Shown here: positions 9,703-22,372 of the stretch, piece after piece | Position numbering within the stretch: position 1 is the stretch's first letter | Layout of the letters: each line of letters starts with the position of its first letter | From: Puccinellia tenuiflora | Lineage: Eukaryota; Streptophyta; Magnoliopsida; Poales; Poaceae | Length of the DNA: 64,000 nucleotides | NCBI GenBank assembly: GCA_012064385.1 | Contig: QRDG01000395.1 | Location: 1,535,620-1,599,619, forward strand | Reading direction: 5' to 3' | Made by a program: the position numbers and the translations under genes | The notes under the pieces: generated by a model | What the model was told of the DNA's origin: nothing | What the model saw: only the letters and a program-made list of their open reading frames with translations | The model's database searches: none

Positions 9703-11838
9703 GGTCTGCTATTCTGAAACTAGTTCTAGAATAGCTATTCTGGAATCACTTCTGAACTTCTCTCGCAATGTTGATGAACTTCATTTAATGGTAATGTGAA
9801 CTTCCTGACGGAACAGACTGATTCTCCACCTCCACGGGAAAATTTTCTAGTGCGATTTTTGATCCGCTTATCGGAATGATGCATGTGATATACCGTTGGA
9901 TACCTATGGAAATTACGAAACTTTTTCATTTTCACGGATTTTCGAAATTAGTTACGGTTTTTAAAGAATTTCAAATATACTAACACTATTTTCGCGTCCG
10001 TACCGTATTTTGGTCACCATTTCAAACCGTTTATTGGATTGATGCAAATGATACGCCGTTGGAAAGCTATGAAAAATCCGCAACTTTGTTATCTCACGCA
10101 CTTTTTCGAAATTCCTTACGGTTTAAGAGAAGTTTTAAATATACATAATTCTGTTGTTTTAGAATTCTCGTTTTTTCTGAATTCCCACTTCACAACACTG
10201 AACTTCTTCCGAACACATAAGTGAACTTCTTCACGGAGCACCAGAAGCACGTTCTCCGTCATGTTATTGACTTCTTTGATTTTTTTTTACCTGTTTGATT
10301 TTCGTACTCGAACCATTTCTGAACTTCGCTCGTCACGAAAGTGAATTTCTTCGGAGACGGAAGTGAACTTCCTCACGGACCACTAAGCTTTAGACGCACT
10401 TCTAGCAATGGTGAACTTTTGCAGCCAGAAATTGTGAACTTTGTTTTACACATGGTTAATTGATTTTATTTGCGAATAAATTAGTGAACTTCGTAGTCCA
10501 CATCGTTGCAGTTGCTGAATAAATTGACAGAAACCATCAGTTCTGTAATTGCAGTTTGCAGTCCACATCGTTGCCAGGCGAGGTTCAGAAACAACATACA
10601 TGAAGTTCACATCGCACCTCTAAATTTTCAAAGAGTGAATTTCCAATTGTCCTTTTTATATTGTATAAATGGTTGCTTTGCTTTGATTAAAAGCGTCAAG
10701 CATAAATGAACTTCCTGTATATCCCTCGCTTAGCAGGGAAGCAACTCTCTCTCTCTCTCTGAAGTCTGAACCCAGAACGCCGCGCCGCACCTCTGTCAGT
10801 TTTGCTGGTGGACGAAGCAGGGGAAGTTCACATCTGCAATCAGGTGAAGCTCATATGGCAGGCGCAAGTGGACTCCGATCTCTGCCAAGAGCGTGGATGG
10901 GAGGTGCCTCCAATGGCCGCTTGGGTGCCTGACGGAGAGATCGACCGTGGGAACCCTTCCGCGCGGGAGCTGCGTCCGATGGACCTGGGACGGGCCCTCC
11001 TGAAGACGGAGCACGAGATTTGGGGGAAACGACGGTGGCTGCCAGTCGTGGTGGTGCTGGCAGGTCCGGGAGGCGGGATGAGGGTCCCCGGCGGCGGCGG
11101 GACGCCGTGGTGGTGGCGGCCACGGTTGGCTGGATCTCGAGCGCGGGGATGGTTCAGGCGGGGCGACGCACCGGCGGGTAGAGGGGGTCCACGGCGAGCC
11201 AGACGGCAGCGGTGATGGTGCTAGGCTCAGGTGGGGAGCAGGGCTGCCGCGCGCCGGCTCCAGAGAGGAAGCAGTCGACGGCGCACCGTTGGAGGAGCAG
11301 GGCTGCCGCGCCCGGGGAGGTGCTGGAGCGCCACGGGGGAGCCGCACCGTGCGCCGCACCCGGAGGAAGTGGCGGTGGTGGGCTGCCGCCGGTGGTGAGG
11401 GGCGCCGGGGCGGATTTAGCAGCGGAGGGAGGTGGGGAGCCGGCGCACGACGGAGGTGAGCTGGGCCTCGCCGATGAGCGGGAGCTTTGGGGCGGCGATC
11501 CGACGAGGATGCGGAGCGCGCGGTGGGGCTCGGTGGCCAGGTGCAGGGGACGTCGGCGGAGGAATCTGGACGGGGACGAAGCACGCCGGCGAGGGATGCT
11601 GGCCTGGGGCTGCGCGGGGACAAGAGGTTGAGGGCGGCGGCGCTCGGTGGGTCAGGGTTGGGGATGAGGAGGTCGCGCTGGGAGGTTGCGTGGGATGGGT
11701 TGATCGGTTCGGTATTTTAACGGGATAAGAAGGTGGACTAAGGTGGGTTTTTTAGTCAGGATAAGAAGGTGATTAGGAGGGGTTCTAGAATAACTATTCT
11801 AGAACATCTTAAGGGGGTTGCAGAATAGTCCTGCTCTC
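9703..11838. mobile_element. 2.1 kb TIR element with phased GAACTTC motifs
   Basis: The element sits in a (TA)n run. Inverted ends: left GGTCTGCTATTCTGAAAC followed by TTCTAGAATAGCTATTCT; right, reversed, GAGCAGGACTATTCTGCAAC followed by GTTCTAGAATAGTTATTCT. The left 1 kb has nine exact GAACTTC heptamers, several 22-23 bp apart. Then come (CT)8 and a GC-rich kilobase (10,780-11,700) that could be captured exons. No transposase is visible. Class uncertain; the internally palindromic ends and TA-rich target would suit a Mutator-like element. Confidence 0.65.
10744..10759. repeat. (CT)8 microsatellite
   Basis: There are eight CT dinucleotides here, while the corresponding position in unit 2 (22,338-22,369) has sixteen. 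It marks divergence between otherwise near-identical units. Confidence 0.9.
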
Positions 11839-12089
11839 TATATATATTTGAGGTTCAAGGCAGTCGTTCTGCCATCCAATTAGATAGAATAGAGTGTTAT
11901 ATATGTACATCGTCACATTACAAGTTTCGCAACAAGGATGCTATCCAACTACGAGAGCTCCCGGGTCCTGAGTGTTGAGCATACGCCCGCTGCGCAAAAT
12001 CCTCCCACACAAGGTGCGCCACTGCTTCCGGCAAAACCACAACATTCCTGAAAGTCCTTCGGTTTCTCTCCTTCTAAACGCCCCACATG

Positions 12090-13035
12090 CAGGGCCGGCT
12101 TTGGCCCAGGGCGAGAGGGACGACGGCTTCAGGCCCGGCATAAATAGGGGCCCATATTAGATACACAGTACATATATAGTGCAGATATAGAAAAGGAAAA
12201 AAAAGGCCCAAGCATGAGATGTCCAGCCCAGCAAGCACCCAGCCATGCACGGAACGGGAAGAAGTTGTCGTTTCCTTTTCCGAGTCTTCTCGTTTTCTCG
12301 ATCAAATCATGCACGGAGACGGTGGCCATCAGCGCGTCCTCGGCCAGTCGCCACGCCCAGCATTCGCCTCGCGCAGTCACGGCGCCGCGCCCTCGCCGGC
12401 TCGTCCAGTCGCCTCGCGCGGTCGCACCCTCGCCCAGTCTCCTCGCGTCCTCGCCCGAAACCAGAAGCTGAGTTTGGGGATCAAATCAGCAAGAATTTGG
12501 CAGAGAGATCAAGATCATCTTTCAGAAGGTAATTCTCAGATCAATCTATTCCTTAATCCTTATTTCTGGGCGAATATTTTCCCGTGGTCTCAAACTCTCA
12601 ATCTAAAACCTCAAACCATCAATCTCTAATCTGGTTTCTCACTTGCAGCGTAATCATGTTGCCAAAAAAAAAATTATCTGGCAGTCAGAAGAGAAACAAC
12701 AAGAAAAGATAAGAATATGCTACTGTACATATTATTGATCTTGACACTCTCATTGTGATTTTGGGTCAAAAAATGCACAGAAGTATCGTTTTTCATGATT
12801 ATTGGAGGTTAGCATGCTATTTTTATATTTTTTTTGTACGTTGTAGTTTCTATGATACTTGGTTTGGAACAAAGTCAAGGAAAGATAACAATGTTTTGAT
12901 TTTAAACGAAAAATTATCAGTTTTATGACTTTATAACGATTATATCAGTATTTGTATCGAATAGGATTTTTTTTCTTTCTTGGGCCCATTGGTGGAGTTC
13001 GCCCCGGGGCCTTTGAAATCCTAGAGCCGGCCCTG
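12090..13035 (+). mobile_element. Non-autonomous hAT element, unit 1 copy
   Basis: This is the copy of 529-1,473 with the same ends and 8-bp duplications. Substitutions near 12,220 and 12,343 distinguish it. It was duplicated along with the LINE. Confidence 0.85.
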
Positions 13036-14012
13036 CCCTCATGGCGTAAATGAAGACTCCGCTTGCCTCTCGTCGCCTCTCCTTCGGGATGGCTGTAAGC
13101 ATGCCGTCCCACCAAGCATTGATGCTCTTGCTCATGGGAGGGGGAGGGGCACCCATGGAACCAAGCTACCCGAAAATCTTTCCGCGGACAGTGGATGAGA
13201 AGCTGCACTCGAAGAGGAGGTGCTGGATCGTTTCCGGGTGAATGTGACAAAGCTTGCATATTGGATCCTGTGGCCAACCACGGATGGCAAGGTGTCAGCC
13301 GTTAGAATCTTGCCGTGGAGGACAAGCCAAGCGAAGAAACGACACTTTGGCTCAGCGTTGGCCGTCCACACCTTTGATGAGCGAAAAGGGGGCACGAAAA
13401 CAGAGAACTTGCATTTGTAGGCAGAGGCCGTCGTGTACATCCCCGATGTTGTCCACCTCCAGGAGATTGCGTCTGGCCGCGGCTGGAGAATCACCCCTTG
13501 TAGCATGGAACACAGCTTGATAAATTGGGAGAGTTGGTCCGCTGTGGATAGGCGAAAGAGTGCACGCATCCAGTTTCCGCCCTCAAGCTCCTTTTGCACC
13601 GATCTTCTTTTCCTTGTTGCGAGGGCGAACAGCAGGGGGAATTGCAACTTCAAAGGTCCTCCTGGTAGCCAACGGTCGTGCCAGAAGATGCATTTGGCAC
13701 CGTCCCCAATCGTGATATCCGTGGAAGCCCGGAACAGATCCATGTCCGCGACGTCACATGGCAACGCCGACCCAGCCATGGACGAGACGAATTAGTCCAG
13801 GCATACCACGGCCAGCGGAGGCGCATCACCCTTCTGAACTTCTCGATGTCGAACACGCCTAGACTGCCAAGGTCCTTTGGGCGGCAAACTGAGCTCCAGT
13901 TGACCAGACCATGCGGTCTCGGGCCGGGGACGGCTCCCGGCTTCATCCAGAGGAAGCTACTCTTCAATCTTTCTATCCTCCGTATTATCCACTTTGGGAG
14001 CTTGAAGACAGC

Positions 14013-14482
14013 TGACGTGGGTGTACCCTTCGGGTGTACCACGATTAAGATATATGGTGTTCAAATAAGCTGCGGCCCATAGAACAAGCCCAAAGAGAAG
14101 GCCCATACCGAAGGAAACACCCAAGAAGCAAGGAGCTTATGTCAGTTGTAGTAATTCTCGAATTGTAACCCTAGTCGGTAGAGCATTTCCGGGACCCAGC
14201 CCCACTACATAAGGGCTGGGAGGGCCGCCGATCTAGGACACGCTCATACTCACCACCAGCAACCCTAACGAGATCGCATCTACCGATCTCGCCGTTGTAA
14301 CCCTTGTAAGCAACCTCGATCAATACCAGACAAGCAGGACGTAGGGCTTTTACCTTCGGGGGCCTGAAACTGGGTAAATCTTGCTTGTCAGCCGACAAAT
14401 TCACCAACACCACCATCTTCTTCTCCTCTTCATGAAACCCAAGGATGACCTCCGAGGGATTTGGCGTGGTAACCCTACGTCA
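14013..14482 (+). mobile_element. Solo LTR, unit 1 copy
   Basis: This is the copy of 2,452-2,921, with the same ACAGC target duplication (14,008-14,012 and 14,483-14,487). The identical site shows that the LTR inserted before the array formed. Confidence 0.85.
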
Positions 14483-14822
14483 ACAGCCATGTGATAAATC
14501 ACCATGGAGGAGAGGACCGCACAGCAGAGGAGGACCCGGCCGGCCCTAGTGAAGTGCCGTCCCACCAGCCGGCCAGCCTGGCTCCAATCCTATCAATGAG
14601 TGGCTGGAAATGGACCGCTTCGAGCCGGGAGTGGTGAAGAGGAAGGCCGAGGTAGGTGCAAGGGAAGGAGCCTCTCTTTGCCAGGAAGATGTCCAAAGCT
14701 ACAGCAATCTGCTCCTTCGTGCAGCCAATGGGAAAGGCCTCCGATTTCTGGAGGTTAGTGTGCAGCCCAGATGCGTCTCCAAAGGTCTGTAGAATTTGGC
14801 GAACCGCTCTCATGTCTTGAAC

Positions 14823-14846
14823 GTCAGGGCCAACGTCAGGGCCAAC
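14823..14846 (+). repeat. Second tandem-duplication junction
   Basis: The 12-mer GTCAGGGCCAAC is doubled exactly as at 3,261-3,284. The same breakpoint at both junctions indicates one original joining event followed by homologous amplification. Confidence 0.9.
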
Positions 14847-16142
14847 AATAATTTAAAACACACCTCATTTTGTAGCAATCTTTAAATTTTTAGTTTGATT
14901 TTGAAGTAGTATAATCATTTTTTTTCAACTATGACAAGGCTTGTCTGCTGGTACGAATACGATAGTCATGTGTTTCGTATGTTCCGAATGGCGGACAATC
15001 GCAAGTGCCATCAAATCAACTAAACCTTCTAAGAATAAGTCTTAAATGTTGGTGCTACTTCTTGTAACTCTGTAACTAAAGTAAAAGGAATGAATATGTG
15101 TCGATCAACGAATTCGTCAATGCAATACCAACTAACAAAATATGCTCCAATGATAACACAATATGCCAGTCCAAACCGACTTATTCAACACTGCTATATG
15201 GATCCTGAACTCAATTTCGTGAATCTTTCAGCAAAATTAACTGCCAATATGTCTACCTAAATTGTCTATAATAGAAATTGGCAATAAACATGCTTCTATC
15301 AGACTTCAAATTAGGGAAAGCAGTATAAGAAATAGTTCGACTGTGTGAAATTAATAACAAGCCATTGTGATGCATTACACAACATTAATTGACTTTAACT
15401 AAGATGCAAATATGATGACCTTGAAGTGGTGACAGTAAGTGAGAATATATCCCTACCAATTAAGTGATGATCATATGCAAAATTTCAAAGCACGGAAAGA
15501 TAAATCTGTAACAGAGGGAGAAAGAGTAGCAAAAGACATCAGTCCTCAAACACCTAAGGGACAGCCAATTCTGGATATATATTTGAGTGTTCAACCTGTA
15601 GGGATCTAAGATTCTTGCATGTTCAATACTGAAACTAAGAACACATAGCTTACACGCTGACATAACAATTCTTATGCAAGAGACAAAAGACTAATCCAAC
15701 GGATTCCATAGAGGTTTAAACACAAACATGCTACTATGAATTTGTTATGCGAAAATTTGTTAAGCACAATGGCTATTATCAAAGAAAAACAAAGGAACAA
15801 TGTAGAGGTTGACATAGATGGTTAACTCTACATTTTTATCTGGATAAGAAAATAGAGCAGCCACACTCTGTTACAATGGCTATTAGAGCATACCAGATAT
15901 CAACAATGTCACTAATATGCGAGAATTTGTTATGTACACTGCTATCATCAAGAAAAAGAAAGGAAACAATGTAGAGGTTGACATAGATGGTTAACTCTAC
16001 ATTTTTATCTTGATAAGAAAATAAGGGATAATTGGACGCCATGATCATAATTATCGGTTTACCACATACATCCAAATTGCAAACAAATCGAAGCCATATG
16101 AATCACATCACTATTTACTAAGTACTCTAAACATGTAAAGGA

Positions 16143-17654
16143 TTGAATTCTCACCATCAAGGTTATGCACTTGCACCCGGCGGAAAGCAGGCTCCGGTGA
16201 TTATTCCAGGTGAAGACGATGGCTCTCATGGTTTTGGAGATAGCCACGATGTTCCGAATCTATGGAGACGATGGAGGACAACCCACTCAGAGTCGGGAGC
16301 AGAAGGTCGTACTGGTGCGGGCCTCCGTCGCGGCGATCTCGCGGCGCAAGACACGGCTCCTGAGCTCATGCACATACAACCCGTCCATCCATAGTTTCGC
16401 CGCTGCCAAACTTCACGACGTGCGAGCCAACAGACTCGATGCAGCTGCCGCTCCGACTGCGATATCAAGCCGCAATCAAGGGAGGAACCGACTGGACAAC
16501 CACGTGAAAGGCCAGAGCAAGCAGGGTTACGCCATGTGCAATGGTTTAAACAACAAATATCTGCAATATTTTCCATGGCATAACAGACGGAAGAGTAGAC
16601 ACCTCCTACAATACAACATCTTTTTAGCTGTCTGTACTCTGTAGTCTGTAGAAAATGAATGTCCCTTGAAACTTCCTCGCCTGTAGTAACATCATCTTCT
16701 TCCGCGGGTACTGGTATCCTCTCCGTTCTCCATTAAATATTCTAATTCATCAAAATTAGCTTTGCCACAATCAATTAGAAATCCACCACAATTGTCAAAA
16801 CCATCTTGGACAAAAAGGTGAAAAGAAAAACTGACTCGGTTGACCCCCTTCTCACCCTTCTCCACCTCCGCCGGTACCACGCTTCAACGCCTCGCCCGTA
16901 TGTTGGCGCCCGCCTTGACAACCTCCTCCCCGGTATGCCGCCACACCACCTCCAGACAGTCTCGTCGACGCCATCGAGGTCCAGAGGATTTCTGTAGTTG
17001 ACCCATCTAGTGGAGATCGAATCCAAACTTCCCCGCACAAGAAGGACGCGCCGCAGGCCCACGAAACGGAGACCTGCGATGAGGACGAAGTGCCCCCAAC
17101 CTCAACCGCCACCCGACCCGCCTTTCCCCGCCACCAACGGAACACGTGGTCGTCGTAGGGGCGACCGTCGAAGCCGCGGATTTCGATCTAAGCGAGGTGC
17201 TCCGCTGGGCGGCGGAGCTGGAGCTCGGTCGTTCCTGGGAGAGGAGCCTCGGCCCACACGCTGCAATGGCGGATGAAGGCGGCGGGCGTGGTGGCCCTCC
17301 GTGCGGCGGGCGGCGGCGCGTCCATCTCCTCGAGGTTGGGGATGGCGCGGCCGCGGAGAAAGGCGTGGTGGGCCTGCGCGCGGGCGACGGCGGCACATCC
17401 ATCTTCTGGAGGTTGGGGACGCCGCGGCCGCTGAGGAGGAGTAGGAGGCATGCGGGGCGGTGACGAGAGTGGCTGTAAGAGGAGAAGGTTGCGGCTGTGG
17501 CCATCCGTGGGAGAAGAAGAGGGCTGGATGTTTTGTGCCTACAGAGGTTGTCCAATGCGCAACGAGCGGTGGAACGAGTCAACATAACCGACCTATTCGC
17601 TTGAGGCTGACGCTGACATGTGGGACCCTCAAACGCTGTGGGGCCAGGACGCAC
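16143..17654 (-). pseudogene. Unidentified GC-rich gene fragment, unit 2 copy
   Basis: This is the copy of 4,558-6,060. Several one-base indels and short differences (for example near 17,240 and 17,310) move the open frames relative to unit 1. That fits relaxed constraint or sequencing error. Function not recognised. Confidence 0.4.
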
Positions 17655-17824
17655 CAGAGGTCTCCAATCCTAGGGAGCTTAGATTTTGGAGGGGATACAT
17701 GAAAACTCCAAGCATAATGTCACATGAGGGCAGTTGATTTATCATGTTTACTTTGTGACCTGACCATCACATCTAGAAATAAAGGTCGATCATGTTGCTT
17801 TCGCCTCCTTTATCTCTTTTACAC

Positions 17825-18837
17825 GAAAAAAGTCCCATTTGTCATCCTTAAATTATTCTCACGGTTCACTTTCGTCTTAAATGTTTTTTTAGGTACGAAA
17901 CAACTCTAAATTTTGTTGATCGACCAAACATTGGGGTTTGATGGTTTTTTTGTACCGCTTATAAAAAAACCACAGGGAAAAAAAATAAAAAACAAGACCG
18001 GCACCTAAACAAACCTGACCCGACCAACTGAGCCCACACTAGTCCAAATAATCGGCGAATCGTCTCTCGTTCGATTCCCCAAGCACCATCATCTAGGTCT
18101 CGTCGTGATTAAACTCCCGACGGCGCTGTGGTCGTTGCGCCCGTCGGCGGCAACCTCATGCCGCTAGCTCGTCTGTCGTCACTCTTATCCGCGCTGGTCG
18201 TCCCGCTCGTCCTCTCCGTCGTTCCGCATGTGGGCCGTCCCTATACTCCGCTATTGTGGGGCTGCTCGTCCGCCGCGTCAGCTCTTGGGCGACCAGGACT
18301 CGGCGGCGCGCGGCAATTACCAGGCGCAAGACTCCTTCCCGTCGCGGGCACCGGCGGCGGAGCTGTACATATGTTAGTACGCAAAGGCGGGATCGAAGGC
18401 GTGACGCTACAGCAGGGGAGTCCGGAGTCAGAGGACCACGCCGCGGCACAGCAGCAGTCGGCCGGCGGAGGCAGGCCGGTTGCTGCGCGCGTGCCTATAC
18501 GTTACTGGCTAACTGCTGAGTAGCTTTAGCTAATAGTAGCTAGAGATCGATGATAAGGAGAAATAATCGCTCCTGTTGTTGCATTGTTTTGCTTTGCTAG
18601 CATTTCATCAGCTAATGAAGTACTACCTGTTTTGCTTTGCCCACGATCAGCTCCGTTTGATTGGGCTTTTTTCTGTTCTGTTCGGCCTGGGTTAAGAGGA
18701 TGGGTTTTTTCCTTTGCGCCGTTGTTTTCTTAGTAAGCGATAAAAAACGTTTGGTTGATTAGCAAAGTTGGGTTTGTTTTGTACCTAAAAAAATATTTAG
18801 GATGAAAAGTTCAAGGATGAAAAATGGACCTTTTTTC
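17825..18837. mobile_element. Pack-MULE-like TIR element, unit 2 copy
   Basis: This is the copy of 6,232-7,240, with the same inverted ends and GC-rich interior (about 18,120-18,520). Confidence 0.65.
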
Positions 18838-18846
18838 CTTTTTTTA

Positions 18847-19559
18847 CTATGCTCCTAAAATGTTTTGAGCGTCACTTTTGCTGTTTTATCCCGTGCGGTC
18901 GGCGATAGCATTTTCAGACGCGATAAAATGTAGCGCGCTACTATTAGCCGCTTTATTAGACGCTGTAAAATAGGATGTGGGTTCGCGCCAGGCAGCTCTT
19001 CCTCGAGTTTGTGCCGGGCGGCTCGCTGGACGACGAGGCAGAGCGGTGGCGGCTGCCTCTCGGAGCCCGCCATCCGTGGATGGCTCGCCCTGCCTCAACG
19101 CCCCCGTCGAGCTGCTCACCGGCCCACCGCTCCACGCCGCCGCCACCGCGCTGCCCCCCCCCGCCTTGGCCGCCATGCCACCAACGCGCTACTCACCGGC
19201 CCGCAGCTCCACGCGAGCCCGCACCTTCTTATTCCCTCCCTCCCGCGTACGGGGATGGCGTACGGGGAGTCCGGCTGATGGAGGCAGTCTGGCCGGAGAT
19301 GTTGTACGAGCACACGCCTTCTGATTCCCTCCCTCCCGTCGCGCTGATTGCGTCACCTGGCCGGAGATTGCGCGGGTGAAGTTTCACTGTAGCAGTTGGG
19401 CTCCTGCGTAGATACGGTAATATGCCGCGCGTTGAAATTATTTTTGGGCGCGCTCTATTATTGGGCATCTGCTGGAGCATGGTTTAGAGTCTCTTGCGTG
19501 TTAAATAAACAGTTTTATTGGGCGCAGGACGTTTTTTAGACATCTCGACATGCTCTTAT
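18847..19559 (+). pseudogene. MAPKKK-like kinase fragment, unit 2 copy
   Basis: This is the copy of 7,250-7,964. QLFLEFVPGGSL is preserved at about 18,994-19,029. A short deletion near 19,138 separates the copies further downstream. Confidence 0.5.
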
Positions 19560-20059
19560 ATTACAACGTTTTTCTTCTTAGTCCAGGTGACCACTACATG
19601 CAGTTTGATCCAATTCCTCGTGGGCAGAATATAAGAGAAATCTCCATCATGAGAAATCCAATTGTCCGATCTTTCCGTAGATGATCTTATTTTCATCAGA
19701 TTTCCATGATCGAGATCTTGCACAATTAACCGCTAATACTACATAATCTATAACGGCGGCATCAATCTCCCATAATTAGGACTTTCGGTGGACAGCCACC
19801 TTCATATGTACATTGAGATCTAATTAAAAGAATTGGTGCATATCCATGTCCATCCTTGCTAGCGCCCTGCAATTCGTCGCCAGTCCAATTCATGCTTCGC
19901 CCTTTCTGTGAAAAGAATGTTCCCTGCCATTGGTTTCTTCTTGTTTAAGCACACCGTGGTGTGGCTGATCAATCATTTCTCCATACCAGCGAAGAGAGAG
20001 AGAGCAGCATATTCCACCAAGCTTGTAGGTGAATAAAAGCAGCATCATATGGCAAAGGG
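19560..20059 (+). repeat. Segment S, unit 2 copy
   Basis: This is the copy of 7,965-8,465 and continues at 21,222-21,275 after the hAT-like insertion. Confidence 0.85.
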
Positions 20060-21221
20060 CAGTGGCGACGGACGAAATTTTTAAGGTCGGGCGAACTTTA
20101 AAGCAAAAAAATATAAAAAATCAAAATTTCTATACACATTAATGTTCTATGTGATCTCAAGTAGAAATACAAATGTAGTAGCAATAATGAAGCTTTAATA
20201 CTGTTCACACTCCTAGGAAATGGCAAAGCTCTACTTTTTTTAAATATATTTTTAATTGTATCAAGATAAACACTCTGAATATCTCTCGTTCGATGTATCA
20301 CACCGTCAAATCAGTAAGCCAATCGTCAGACATCTTGTTGTGCAATTTAATCTTGATGATCTTCATAGCTGATAAGACCCTTTAATTTTTTTGCCGTCAC
20401 CATTAGTAAAGCAATGCCAAGACAAACTCTGAATAATGACAGTAAACTGTAGTAGAAAACATGATGTAATTTTCAAGTTCTACCATCTTTTTAGATAGGC
20501 TTGTAATACCAAGACAAACTCTGAAATATTCAATTCTCTTCGTATGAATAATGACTAGATAAACGGATCTTGTCGGGCCTCTTTGATTCATAGGATTTTC
20601 AAAGGAATATTATAGGATTCCAGCCCATAGGAATTTTTCCTACAGAGTCCATTTGATTCAAAGAAATGAATCCTTTAATTTCCTACGGATTCCTTTCCTA
20701 TAATACAATCCTATAGGATTTCGAACAAGAGGTGAGACCTCTTGGAAAAATCCTATGTGTCTATGACAACTATGCATGTACTCAATCCTACGCAAATTTC
20801 CTGTGTTTTTCCTGCGCTGCATCAACATCACCTACTACCGATTCCTGTGTTTTTTTGGTTCTTGTAGGATTCGGAGTGTCATGACATCCTATTCCTACGA
20901 TATTCCTATTCCTATGTTTTTCCAAATCCTGCAAATCAAAGAGGCTTGTATATTCTCATGCTCATAATCAGATAAATCCTCATAGAAATCTATATAAGAC
21001 AAAGAAACTTATTCACACTAAATCTAACATGACACAAAGCTAATAGTTTTCGGTTCGGAAACAATTTTATACATTATTCACTAAAACATGCATAACTTTT
21101 CCGTTTGGAGTCCGTTTTTCATGCACGACCACTCAAAATGTTCAGGAAAGACATATGTATCTAAATTTTCACAAAAAATCAAGGTAGGGCCGCCCTTGCC
21201 CTAAGGGGAGCTTCGCCCCTG
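20060..21221. mobile_element. hAT-like element with nested MITE, unit 2 copy
   Basis: The ends are CAGTGGCG and CGCCCCTG, with the GCAAAGGG duplication on both sides (20,052-20,059 and 21,222-21,229). The nested MITE occupies about 20,575-20,945. Confidence 0.8.
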
Positions 21222-21295
21222 GCAAAGGGCACGGGTGATTTATCCACTAATATGTTCTTGCATGCTCGTGCCAAGTATATATATATATATATATA

Positions 21296-22335
21296 GGTCT
21301 GCTATTCTGAAACTAGTTCTAGAATAGCTATTCTGGAATCACTTCTGAACTTCTCTCGCAATGTTGATGAACTTCATTTAATGGTAATGTGAACTTCCTG
21401 ACGGAACAGACTGATTCTCCACCTCCACGGGAAAATTTTCTAGTGCGATTTTTGATCCGCTTATCGGAATGATGCATGTGATATACCGTTGGATACCTAT
21501 GGAAATTACGAAACTTTTTTATTTTCACGGATTTTCGAATTATTTACGGTTTTTAAAGAATTTCAAATATACTAACACTATTTTCGCGTCCGTACCGTAT
21601 TTTGGTCGCCATTTTCAAACCGTTTATAGATTGATGCAAATGATACGCCGTTGGAAAGCTATGAAAAATCCGCAACTTTGTTATCTCACGCACTTTTTCG
21701 AAATTCCTTACGGTTTAAGAGAAGTTTTAAATATACATAATTCTGTTGTTTTAGAATTCTCGTTTTTTCTGAACTTCCCACTTCACAACACTGAACTTCT
21801 TCCGAACACATAAGTGAACTTCTTCACGGAGCACCAGAAGCACATTCTCCGTCATGTTATTGACTTCTTTGATTTTTTTTTACCTGTTTGATTTTCGTAC
21901 TCGAACCATTTCTGAACTTCGCTCATCACGAAAGTGAATTTCTTCGGAGACGGAAGTGAACTTCCTCACGGACCACTAAGCTTTAGACGCACTTCTAGCA
22001 ATGGTGAACTTTTGCAGCCAGAAATTGTGAACTTTGTTTTACACATGGTTAAATTGATTTTATTTGCGAATAAATTAGTGAACTTCGTAGTCCACATCGT
22101 TGCAGTTGCTAAATAAATTGAGAGAAACCATCAGTTCTGTAATTGCAGTTTGCAGTCCACATCGTTGCCAGGCGAGGTTCAGAAACAACATACATGAAGT
22201 TCACATCGCACCTCTAAATTTTCAAAGAGTGAATTTCCAATTGTCCTTTTTATATTGTATAAATGGTTGCTTTGCTTTGATTAAAAGCTCAAGCATAAAT
22301 GAACTTCCTGTATATCCCTCGCTTAGCAGGGAAGC

Positions 22336-22372
<37 letters not shown>

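Larger units (their letters stand above)
11839..14834 (-). mobile_element. LINE fragment, 3' part, unit 1 copy
   Basis: This has the same structure as 279-3,272, with a nested hAT and solo LTR, ending at the second junction. A one-base deletion near 13,292 (GGTGTCAG against GGTTGTCAG in the other copies) shifts the zf-RVT region out of frame. It is non-functional. Confidence 0.9.
3285..14846 (+). repeat. Complete tandem unit 1 (11,562 bp)
   Basis: The unit is bounded by two identical junctions in which a LINE fragment, cut within its reverse transcriptase, is followed by a second copy of the 12-mer GTCAGGGCCAAC and then AATAATTTAAAA. In order it contains an AT-rich stretch, a GC-rich gene fragment, a Pack-MULE-like element, a kinase fragment, segment S, a hAT with MITE, the TIR element, and the LINE with hAT and solo LTR. 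The direct orientation and high identity point to recent tandem duplication rather than independent insertions. Confidence 0.93.

Noticed and set aside
10796..11623. 275-residue minus-strand open frame, also at 22,405-23,232
   Set aside because: Very Pro/Arg/Ser-rich, in a GC-rich block where all frames tend to stay open. It keeps no recognisable domain, and its conservation follows from the recent duplication. A captured exon is possible but not supported as a gene.
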